Shown: positions 55,512 through 64,000 of the stretch, piece after piece
Numbering within the stretch: position 1 is the first letter of the stretch
How the letters are laid out: every line of letters starts with the position of its first letter
Assembly (NCBI GenBank): GCA_019925095.2
Contig: CM034410.1
Location: forward strand, 14,986,436 to 15,050,435
Reading direction: 5' to 3'
DNA: 64,000 nucleotides
Origin: Dendrolimus kikuchii
Lineage: Eukaryota; Arthropoda; Insecta; Lepidoptera; Lasiocampidae
Notes under the pieces: generated by a model
Told to the model about the DNA's origin: nothing
What the model saw: the letters and a program-made list of their open reading frames with translations, nothing else
Databases searched by the model: none
Program-made: the position numbers and the translations under genes

Positions 55512-55517
55512 AATAAA
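55512..55517 (+). promoter_or_regulatory. Possible poly(A) signal of the first sugar transporter
   Basis: AATAAA lies 304 bp after the stop codon at 55208 in AT-rich sequence. It is the first perfect hexamer I noticed there, but AT-rich DNA gives many such hits. Confidence 0.35.
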
Positions 55518-56082
55518 ACATCTTAATTAAACTAAGTAGATACATATCATAAAACCTGTCAATTATTTTCTATCCAAATTAAATGTGAACAGCGATATTG
55601 TTATGGTTGTTTCATTTATAATTTAATTAAATAATCTTGTACCGATTATGATGAGATTTCTAAAAATTGTTAAATGGTTTATTTATTATATATTTGTATT
55701 TCGTCATTTCAGAAAGAATATGTTTATGTAATTCGCAGGTGTAACTTAAACAGTAAAATAAGTTTGGTTTATCCAAACTTCAGTTAAGAAGAGTCCGCCC
55801 TCGCAACCATCTTCCAAACCACACTGAATTACGTCACTATTGTACTAAATTGCGCATCGAAGTATTAGGCGAACATAAACTACATGCAGATGAGAACATT
55901 GAACATTGCTGCTGAGCTTTCTTTATGAGCACGATTATCTTTTTTTTGTAATAAATGACGGCGTTTTCGGATACTAGGCGAACAAAATTCAAACTGTTAA
56001 TTTGCCTGAAGAAGTATTGAAGACACAAAAGATTACAGAAAGTTGGAGTTGTTTTACTGTGCTGATCCAACTACAATTTTTT

Positions 56083-56312
56083 ATTTTTTATTGCAGGAGT
56101 TCAGCAGACAGGCAAACGGCCCACTGGGTGGAAAGCGGTTACCATCGCCTATAGACATTTGCAACACCAAAGGTGCTACAAACGCGCTGCTGCTCTCTTA
56201 AGAGACTGGAACCTGGTCACTAATGCCGGAACACAACTAAAAGTTGTTATGGCAGCATACTCTAGACCAGGGGTGGTAGCCATCCAGTCGGGCAAATGCC
56301 CTACCACCTGGC
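56083..56312 (-). repeat. Dispersed repeat family P, copy (truncated)
   Basis: Runs from TTTTTATTGCAGGAGTTCAG to CTACCACCTGGC and then breaks off. Confidence 0.6.
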
Positions 56313-56699
56313 AAAAAAAGGCCAACAAAAAACAAAAACAATTAGGCCGAGCGCATTCGTATGGAATCACTATATACAAGTATACTCGTCTAGAAATTTA
56401 AGCCAAGTTTCTATATATGCTTTTACCGATGGTGAGGACCATTGGTAAAAAATTGACATTAATTGTATGGGTTTATGTTAAGTTTTGACCATTATAAGGC
56501 AAATAGGTGGACAGGAAGACATAGGAAGCAGCTTTACACTCACTGACTTGTATAAATATGTTCAATTTCAATAAGAAGTTAGACCACACAAGTTGTTGTA
56601 TTTGTTCATTGCTATAAAATTATTCAAGAAATCTTGTAAAAATTAAGCATTGTGCTATATATACTCTGATCAGGACCAAGATTAACTATCCAAGTGGAT

Positions 56700-57030
56700 T
56701 TGGAATTTCATATTTGACGATACAAATAAAGTCCGAGTAGTTATCCGAATGGACTCGGACTATCAGTTTTCACGATACCAGTAGCTTTCGAGTTGCTATC
56801 CGAAATCACTCGGATAGCAGTTGACGCGATACCGCTAGTGTCCGAGTTATCACAGTTGTATTCGGATTACCCGTTGCCGCGATACGTGTATTAGCCGAGT
56901 AACTATCCGAGTGCACTCGGATTGTCAGTAGCCGCGATACGAATGGTTTTTGAGTATCTATACCAGTGAACAGAGATTATCAGTTGCCGCAAAAGAAGTT
57001 GCATTCAAGTAGCTATTCGGTCCACTGTGG
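56700..57030 (+). repeat. Minisatellite, about 54-bp unit
   Basis: Five to six diverged units with CGATAC near 56773, 56827, 56880 and 56935, plus CTATCCGAGTGCACTCGGAT and CAGTTGCCGCGATAC cores. Two more partial units appear at 58081-58140 after an LTR-like and retroposon block. Confidence 0.75.
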
Positions 57031-57059
57031 TTGTAAATTACAGCGAAACAAGGAACATC

Positions 57060-57180
57060 AAGTCGCAAGGTCCTCGGTATGCGCTGGATGAGGAAGGGAG
57101 AGAACTGTGATGAGTGGCGGCGACTTGGGGAGGCTTACGTCCAGCAGTGGACGGTGTTTGGCTGGCGACGAAGTAACGTC
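57060..57180 (+). pseudogene. RTE-type LINE (family B) 3' end
   Basis: Contains ATGCGCTGGATGAGGAAGGG and GAGGCTTACGTCCAGCAGTG, matching the 3' end at 15121-15185 and, inverted, 40030-40170. Confidence 0.7.
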
Positions 57181-57290
57181 TTAGTAGCTATTGTATATTT
57201 TAGTGTGATTATATATTACTTTTTTTCTTAGTATAGGTAATATTTCAATATAATCATTATTTCATTTTTATTATTACAACTTACAGTTAA

Positions 57291-57800
57291 GAGTTACAGA
57301 ACTCGAATTAAAAATGCCGTTGGAAGTACTATAGAATTTATTAGAACTATACAAACACGTATAACACAGGTACAAATATAACTGAACACAATCAGTTCAA
57401 ACGTAATGCGCGATTCAATAACACGCGCAAAGTCCGTCACTATATAGGTTATCGAATGTACACAAGTCTCGCCTTGATCTTGGTTCTCGCTAGACTGACC
57501 CTGTCTCCATTGGGCCATTGCTTTATAATGCAACGATGCAATATGTCTACCTGGCAAGCGTCGACGCAATTTCTCAGAAAACGTAATCCGCACATCTGCG
57601 TAATTATGCCTGCGCACGGCCATAAACGAGTACAACACAATAGGCTATTTTCTAATTACAAATTTTAAACACAAAGTAAATAAAAAAAGATAGTCATAAA
57701 ACAGTTTCAATGTTATTATCTCAAACGCTCGGCGGGTAATAAAGCGTATGTTTTATGGCAGGCAGGTGAGCATCCACTTTTGTCGGCGAGTAACATTACA
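57291..57800 (+). repeat. Solo LTR-like repeat
   Basis: From AACTCGAATTAAAAATGCCG to CTTTTGTCGGCGAGTAACA. Shares its first part with 46379-46500 and its last part with 41444-41735. Probably a solo LTR; no internal coding region nearby. Confidence 0.5.
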
Positions 57801-57859
57801 TTTTTCTGTTTCTTGTTCTTTATATTTTAATCTTTAGTACTTATGCGTTTTTTTTTTGT

Positions 57860-58080
57860 TTAATACGGGTCGCATGCCATATGTGATGAGGAGGTGCGCA
57901 CTGAAAATCAACGCTGTGTCGGACTACGGTTCAACACAGCAAAATGCTGAGTGCCAACCTCATTTTCAAATTGCGGCATACAATATCTGTATCTGTATAT
58001 TTTTATATATACCTTGTTATCTTGTACTATTTTGTGTTGTGTGTCGCTATTGGAAATAAATATTTTTCTTTCTTTCTTTC
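57860..58080 (+). repeat. (TTTC)n-tailed retroposon, relative of 43725-43915
   Basis: Contains GCACTGAAAATCAACGCTGTG and GCTGAGTGCCAACCTCATTT, and ends AAATAAATATTTTTCTTTCT. Confidence 0.5.
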
Positions 58081-58456
58081 TATCCGAGTGTACTCGCATT
58101 GCCAGTTGCTACGATAATCATGTCCGAGTGTACTCGGCCAAAGCGTACTTTAATCGTGTAAACACGGCCTTATTTAAATACAATTTCAAAGAATTTCCTT
58201 AGTTAATTTCATTTCATACATGTGTTATCATAATGGGCAGGAATTTAAACAAATGTTACTTGTTTGAATACTGTTTTATTTAAACTTCACTTAAGAAATT
58301 TGCGGAGGAGCTAACCACTATCTATGCGGCAAAATAATGATGATAGACAATGCAAACATGCTGAATACAAATTAGATTTTAGTTATGTTTCCAAAATAGT
58401 TGTAGCTAGTGTACGTTTTGTGTGATAGATAAATTAAATAATTACTTAACATCAAT

Positions 58457-61400
58457 ATGAGGGGAATAGTAAGGCAATTTCTGTGCTGTATTTTATGTAA
58501 GCCTTCTTTTTATTACCTATTTCTTACTATTTGGTAGTGAAATTATAAAACAAAATTTCATAATCAACTTCATCATTTAATGTTTTGTAAGTTGATAAAA
58601 AGTGGCTGAATTTAATTTGATTGTTGGCTACCTTTAACATTAGAGGAGAGGTCGACGAAGTGTGCAATTATGTGACAAGGGGTGAGAGGAGTCATAAATT
58701 TCATTATTAAAATGTATAAAGAGGAAAGATTTGTATTATTATATGTTTGTAACCAAGAAACTCAAAAACTACTGGATTGATTTCAAAAATTCTTCCACCA
58801 TTCGAATGCTTTTTTTTTTAAGGCGGGGGAAATGCTATTTACGCACAATACTGGGTCCTTTGCAAGGGATTAGACCATAGTTGATCATGAGGGCTTTCCC
58901 CTTTGACAAGGGGCAATCCGAACACTAATCAAGCCAGCTTGTGTGGAGACTCAGAGAAGTTGCACGGGCAACACCCACTACCCACTAAAACCACCCCCCT
59001 CCCATGTGCCCCGCGCTTTTTATGAAGGAAAGGCTGAGACTTAGAACGTAGTTACGCCCAGTCCGATCCAGCGCAACCATTCGAATGCTACATTATCCCT
59101 GTTTAATATAGGCTATATAAAAATTAGGGATCCTTACCAAAACTTCAATAATGTCGAGGCTTTACCGCCATTTTGTCGTAAGCGACATTTGGATCTAACT
59201 TTAAATTTTGTTACAGAAGGTATTTTAAACTCTTATTTTGTTTTAAGACTTTCATTTTTAGTTAGTATGGGCCCCACTGAATCCAAAACTGATAATTATT
59301 TTCGATCCCGAGGATGAACATAGCATACTTTTATCCCGAAAAATGGGATAGTTTTCGGGATAAAAATATATTTGTCTCTCTGTTTGTTATGCTTTTACGG
59401 TAAAACTATTGGACCGATTTAGCTGAAATTCAGTATATATGTAGTCTTAATACCTAAGGTGGGCAAGGGATACTTTTCATCCCGTATAATGGGATAGGTT
59501 TATGTAAAGGTTATCCCAGAAAGTGGGATAGGTTTTGGTTTTTTGTGACTTTGGACATTTTGGTCATTTTGAACATTTTGGTCATTTTGGATATTTTGCA
59601 CATTTTGATCATTTTGGATATTTTGCACATTTTGATCATTTTGGTTATTTTGCATATTTTGGATATTTTGGTAAACTCTAGTAGAACTACACTGACGGAC
59701 TCATAAACTGCATCAAAGTAATAGACGACTTTGAAATAAATATTTTAACCAAGTATGCAAACTTTCTATACAGATTTAAATTGAAACCTCTAGATTGGTT
59801 CGTGAACTTTAAAACAGCGTAGGGTCATATCCTTAAGTTTAAGTTTGTGTACTGGAAAGGACCTTAAGACTTTTTTTGAAGAAAAAAATAGAAATTTAAG
59901 GAAAATTGGTTTAATTAAAAAATTGGTTTTAACAATAGACACAAACTTTATGCAAGGGTTTATTTATATTTTAATAAGGTGTATTACCTCCACGTGCCCT
60001 TATTACGGATTCTAATCGGTTCCGCATAGATTTTATTAGGGTTATTAAAAGATCTTGCGGAATATTGTCCCATTCTTCTGAAAGTGCTATTCTTAGTGCT
60101 GCCACTGTCGTGGGCAAAGGGTTTCTCGCATAAACAGCTCTTTTTAAATTGTCCCAAACATGCTCAATGGGATTAAGATCCAGGCTGCGTGCTGGCCAAT
60201 TCATTGTACGTATCCCAACCTCTTCGTAATATTGTCGAACTTGTGCAGCAGCGTGCGGCCGGGCATTATCCTGCATTAAAGTAAAATTTTCGCCTATGAA
60301 TCCCATGTAAGGCACCATGTGATCTTCTAAGATCTCTGTTATGTAGCGATGTGCAGTCAAACCCCCTCTATTACCGTTTTGACGGACCATGTCTATGAAC
60401 ACAAGTTCTGTTCGCCCGTTCATCGATATGCCACCCCAGACCATACACGAACCGCCTCCAAAAGGAACACGCTCCACACGCAACTTTGAGCATATCGCTC
60501 CCCACGTCGACGATAGACTCTTCTGCGACCATCTGCACCATATAAACATGTCCTACACTCGTCCGTGAACAATACGGAGGTCCATTGCTCTGCTGTCCAA
60601 TTCAGGTGATCACGCGTAAATCTTAAGCGAGCTTGTCTGTGAGCTACAGACAACTTTGGACCATTTGCTGGTCTAAAAGGGGTGATATCCGCTTCCTTTA
60701 ACCTTCTTCTTATTGTTCGTGCACTCACGTTTACTCCACGCACTTCATTAAGCTCTGTTTTGATGTTAACAGACGTGAGGAAACGATTTCACAGGGAAGT
60801 TGTAACAATAAATCGGTCATCACGACCGGTGGTTGCTCGAGTCCTGCCTGTACCACGTCTCCTTCTGTAAGAACCTGTCTCCACAAACCTGTATATTCTA
60901 GAAACCGTAGACTGGTTTAAATTTAAATTTCTACTAATCGTTCGTTGATCCAAGCCCTCCCGCACCAATGCTACAATTTGAGCCGCTTGTTCGGACGAAG
61001 TATCCATATTATGGTTCAAAAACTCTCGATGAGTTAAAAAACTAACCCAACAATTCTGCTGGTAACAATAATTCAATTGACAAAAGAAAAAAAAAATCAA
61101 TGAGAATCAATTTAAAACTTTGCTATAAATAACACGCAAATCTGATACTACGAGTAAATTTTCTTTTCCCGGCTATATTTATTTCTTTTACTGCAGTTCT
61201 AATTTTAAATTTTCCTTTTTTTTTTGAGATTAAGAGCCAGTCTCTCCATATTTATATAATTTAATCTAAAAAGTTTGCATACTTATTTAAAAAAATCATT
61301 TCAAAGTAATCCTGAACTTTGATGCAGTTTATGAGTCCGTCAGTTTATATTATTGTTAAAATGTAGGTATATGTAATTTATTTATTTAATTATGTATCTC

Positions 61401-64000
61401 TATAGTAGTTTTTAGTTTATTATTATATTTTGTTATTTTTTTAATTACGATTGAATTAGTTTTAATTTAGTTAAACCACCAAATATTATTTAATTTTTCT
61501 ATTAATGTGTCCTTGGACACCGCATTGCCTGGAAGATTGTCTAGGTTTAAGTTATGGTGAACAATAAAAAAAATTCATTCATTCATAAATTACTCGGTGT
61601 ACCATTCGTTTATTGCAGTGTCAACACTTACCTTTATGATTGCGTTTGCCAACGCCTGGCCTTCTTATACAATCACAATCCTCAAAGGTCCACACTCGCC
61701 TATTGGGTATAGCATCACAGATCAAGACGTGAACTTAATAGGATCTTTTCCTTTACTGGGGTCTCTCATCGGAACTTTGTTTGGAGCATTCATCTCTGAG
61801 TCCTTAGGACGTAAAAAGACGGAGATCTTGTGCGGGTTGATGTATGGCGTAAGTATATTATGTCAATTTGTTTTAAGTGTCAAAACACAATGACGCAGAA
61901 TCGAAGTTCATCGAATCAAATCAAATTAAATTCATCTCTTTATTCTTTATTGTACACAAAAGTTACATACAAAAGTTTTCTTCCAGCAAACCTATCAGTC
62001 TAGCGAGAAGGGGAGAAGTAAAAAGCAGGGTTGTGTACACTAAAAATATTTAACGATATAACATTATTTTTTTTCAGGAGATCAGCAGACAGGCAGAGGG
62101 CCCACTCGATGGAAAGCGGTTACCATCGCGTATAGACATTTGCAACAGCAAAGCTGCTACAAATGCGCTGCTGCTCTCTTAAGGGAGACTGGAACCTGGG
62201 CACTAATGCCGGAACACAACTCAAGGTTGTTATGGCGACATACTTTAGACCAGAGGTGGTAGCCATCCAGTCGGGCAAATGCCCTACCACCTGGCTGTGG
62301 GTTGTTAAGTCGCCTCTTACGACAGGCCGCCCGGCCGCAGGAAATTGTATTCTTTCTCCGTTCCTGCACGGATAAACATACGGTATTGTAAACAGATTAA
62401 CAAAAATGAATAAATTATATACAAGATACTCTTAAGATACATACTACTACTACTACTACTTTCTATCCGTGCAGGAACGGAGAAAGAATACAATTTCCTG
62501 CGTCCGGGCGGCCTGTCGTAAAAGGCGACTTAACAACCCACAGCCAGGTGGTAGGGCATTTGCCCAACTGGATGATTACCACCCCTGGTCTAAAGTATGT
62601 CGCCATAGCAACCTTGAGTTGTGTTCCGGCATTAGTGACCAGGTTCCAGTCTCCCTTAAGAGAGCAGCAGCGCATTTGTACAACTTTGTTGTTGCAAATG
62701 TCCATAGGCGATGGTAACCGCTTTCCATCAAGTGGGCCGTCTGCCTGTCTGCTGATCTCCTACAATAAAAAAAAAAATACTCCGTTGGCTCAGCGACCCA
62801 AAGTGGGTCTTGGCCTCCGAAACGAGAACATGCCACTTTTCTCGGTCCTGTGCGGTTTCTTGCCAATTACTGGCTCCTAGCTCCGACAGGTCTGCCTCTA
62901 CTCTATCCTTCCAGGGATATTTAGGACGGCCGACCGGACGCCGACCTACCTACCGGCCGTCCTAAATGTGCTTTCCTCACGCTGCGATCCCCTCCCATCC
63001 GTTCTCCGTGACCGAGCCAGCGGAGGCGGTGAGCTTTTATTTCTCCTATTATGTTAGGCTCGGCCACGAGATTCTCAATTTCGAGGTTACTTCGAAGATA
63101 GAAGATACATACATACATATATAATGTAAAATCTAATATATAAAATTCTCGTGTCACAGTTTTCGTTGCCATACTCCTCCGAAACGGCTTGACCGATTTT
63201 GATGAAATTTTTTGTGCTTATCCGGTATCTATGAGAATCGGCCAACATCTATTTTTCATCCCCCTAAATGTTAGGGGTAGTCCACCCCTAAATTTTTTTA
63301 TTTATTTTTTAGACAAAATTTTTAATTTCTATTTTTTTATGATACAACATACAAAAATACATACAACCCTAAATTTTCACCCCTCTACGATCAACCCCTA
63401 TTTTTTATTTGTTAATTATAAACTTTAATTTTTTTGGCAAGATTTTTAATCTTATTTTGTCATGACTTAGAATAAAAAAAAATACATTACTCTTTTAGAT
63501 TCACAATTAGAACCGATAGGTGGCACTGAGATCGGGTTCTGGAATCCTCCTAATCACCTGGAGCGATTTTGGTGATTTTGTTTTTGTGTGTTTGAGTGGG
63601 TATCCGGATGGTTTAGATTCGCAATTAGAACCGGTACGTGGCTCTGGGAGCGGGTTCTAAAATTTTATTTTTTAAAGGCAGGACAACGTCTGCCGGGGCC
63701 GCTAGTATAGATATATAATAATTTAAGATAGATAGTGCTCTTTGACTTTTTTTTTTGAAACTACTCTCCGATGAGCTATCTCAATGACCCAAAGTTTTAA
63801 TTTCGGTCTCTATAATTTTAAGGGTGTGATATAACAAAGTGGGCAAGAGGGACTAACACGCACTTCCCAAATATTTATAAGTTAAAGAATTTTTCCTGAT
63901 ATCTGATCATAAAGAGTTATCTCTTTTCTCTTCTAGCTATCGTGGTCATTAATAGCGACCGCTAAATCCGTTACCCTACTATTGGTAGCCAGGTTGATAT
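58457..64000 (+). CDS. MFS sugar transporter, Tret1-like (second of pair), runs off right edge
   Basis: Three exons are visible: 58457-58496, 61619-61848 and 63937 to the window end. Exon 1 (MRGIVRQFLCCIL plus one base) is inferred from its ATG, the GTAAGC donor and exact phase match to exon 2. Exons 2 and 3 are secure: FANAWPSYTITILKGP (helix 1 end), DQDVNLIGSFPLLGSLIG (helix 2), ESLGRKK (the D/E-x-x-GR-K loop motif), and LLLVARLI in helix 4. Exon borders and phases (phase 1, then phase 0) equal those of the transporter at 49969-55208, as does the wording around each border. This marks a tandem duplication in the same orientation. The intron between exons 1 and 2 (3.1 kb) holds a dead Tc1 element, an R1 LINE fragment and Helitron-like sequence. 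About 80% of the protein lies outside the window. Confidence 0.8.
58811..59075 (-). mobile_element. R1-clade LINE 3' UTR fragment inserted in Helitron-like sequence
   Basis: Minus orientation with a poly(A) end and the 14-bp duplication ACCATTCGAATGCT (58797-58810, 59076-59089). GATCGGACTGGGCGTAACTA and AAGTCTCAGCCTTTCC match the 3' UTR at 11320-11370. The flanks are Helitron-like (58706-59125). Confidence 0.85.
59550..59671 (+). repeat. 9-bp tandem repeat
   Basis: Thirteen or so units of TTTTGGACA-like sequence, with the last part showing a 27-bp higher order (TTTTGGATA, TTTTGCACA, TTTTGATCA). It abuts the Tc1 element. Confidence 0.85.
59690..61345 (-). mobile_element. Tc1-like transposon, full length but dead
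   Basis: 1656 bp with inverted ends starting ACTGACGGACTCATAAACTG and continuing, imperfectly, for about 75 bp. TA lies on both sides (59688-59689, 61346-61347). It carries one degraded transposase gene. It lies in intron 1 of the second transporter, opposite to it. Confidence 0.9.
59971..61007 (-). pseudogene. Tc1-like transposase, two frameshifts
   Basis: From ATG 61005-61007 (MDTSSEQAAQIVALVREGLD) come a paired-like helix-turn-helix (ISRNLNLNQSTVSRIYRF), a second binding part (VNVSARTIRRRLKEADITPF) and the DDE core: LFTDE, MQDNARPH and DLNPIEHVWDNLK. Thirty-four residues separate the second Asp and the Glu, so it is DD34E. Frames change near 60790 and near 60478, each probably by one base; the last part runs open to the stop at 59971. 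Length otherwise fits the family (about 340 aa). Inactive as it stands. Confidence 0.88.
61346..61618. other. Intron remainder with LINE-like tail
   Basis: TTGCCTGGAAGATTGTCTAG and GTTATGGTGAACAATAAA at 61526-61570 look like a LINE 3' tail. The splice acceptor TTCGTTTATTGCAG precedes the exon at 61619. Confidence 0.4.
62066..62373 (-). repeat. Dispersed repeat family P, left arm of inverted pair
   Basis: Full-length copy; inverted relative to 62464-62777 with a (CTA)n-containing spacer of about 90 bp. Confidence 0.7.
62464..62777 (+). repeat. Dispersed repeat family P, right arm of inverted pair
   Basis: Starts ATCCGTGCAGGAACGGAG and ends CTCCTACAATAAAAAAAAAA, which shows the poly(A) end clearly. 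Confidence 0.7.
62793..63085 (-). pseudogene. LINE 3' fragment (family C), copy 2
   Basis: The minus strand reads ENLVAEPNIIGEIKAHRLRW and LGHGERMGGDRSVRK, then GRPVGR, matching 42174-42462. It abuts a family P repeat. Confidence 0.75.
63118..63706 (+). mobile_element. Helitron-like nonautonomous element, other family
   Basis: Starts AAATCTAATATATAAAATTC with ACGGCTTGACCGATTTTGAT, and ends GGCAGGACAACGTCTGCCGG then GGCCGCTAGT (a hairpin plus CTAGT). It lies in intron 2 of the second transporter. Confidence 0.6.

Noticed and set aside
60682..60870. Plus-strand frame within the Tc1 element
   Set aside because: Antisense shadow of the transposase.
1..64000. CRISPR array, phage or bacterial-type defence system
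   Set aside because: No regularly spaced identical repeats with unique spacers, and all sequence features are those of an insect nuclear genome.

Overview
This is a TE-rich insect nuclear segment, almost certainly from a lepidopteran. It has long introns (0.1-4 kb) between short exons with GT/AG borders, no operons, and a dense load of the repeat types usual in moths and butterflies: RTE-type LINE 3' ends with (TACA)n tails, R1-clade LINE fragments, Helitron-like ends (hairpin plus CTAGT), tRNA-derived SINEs, mariner/Tc1 elements, a possible Penelope-like element and many short inverted-repeat MITEs. Most long open frames are fragments of these repeats. The real genes had to be assembled exon by exon from splice sites and reading phase.

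Layout. (1) About 980-12880, minus strand: eight exons of an MDR-superfamily NAD(P)H oxidoreductase resembling RTN4IP1, with its C-terminal part beyond the left edge. (2) 15900-30254, minus: eight exons of a secreted S1 serine protease homolog (334 aa) in which all three catalytic residues are replaced. (3) 31242-38356, plus: five exons of a second serine protease homolog (355 aa), diverging from the first across a 987-bp spacer; it has lost His57, Ser195 and the Cys42-Cys58 pair but keeps Asp102. (4) 38357-49968: intergenic, almost entirely layered transposon debris. (5) 49969-55208, plus: seven exons of a 464-aa MFS sugar transporter of the Tret1-like type. (6) 58457 to the right edge, plus: the first three exons of a second transporter of the same family, with a decayed Tc1 element in its first intron.

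The two pseudoproteases look like one divergent non-catalytic gene pair, and the two transporters like a tandem duplicate pair sharing exon borders and intron phases. No functional link between the three groups is visible. All gene models are ab initio and unsupported by transcripts; phase-compatible joins across every intron are the main evidence.

I see no CRISPR, tRNA or rRNA gene and no classical operon-like system. The most unusual signals are the triad-dead divergent protease homologs, a 246-bp near-perfect palindrome inside an intron, snap-back hairpins at the 5' ends of two unrelated truncated LINEs, and a poly(A)-tailed, non-tRNA retroposon family with 13-bp target duplications.
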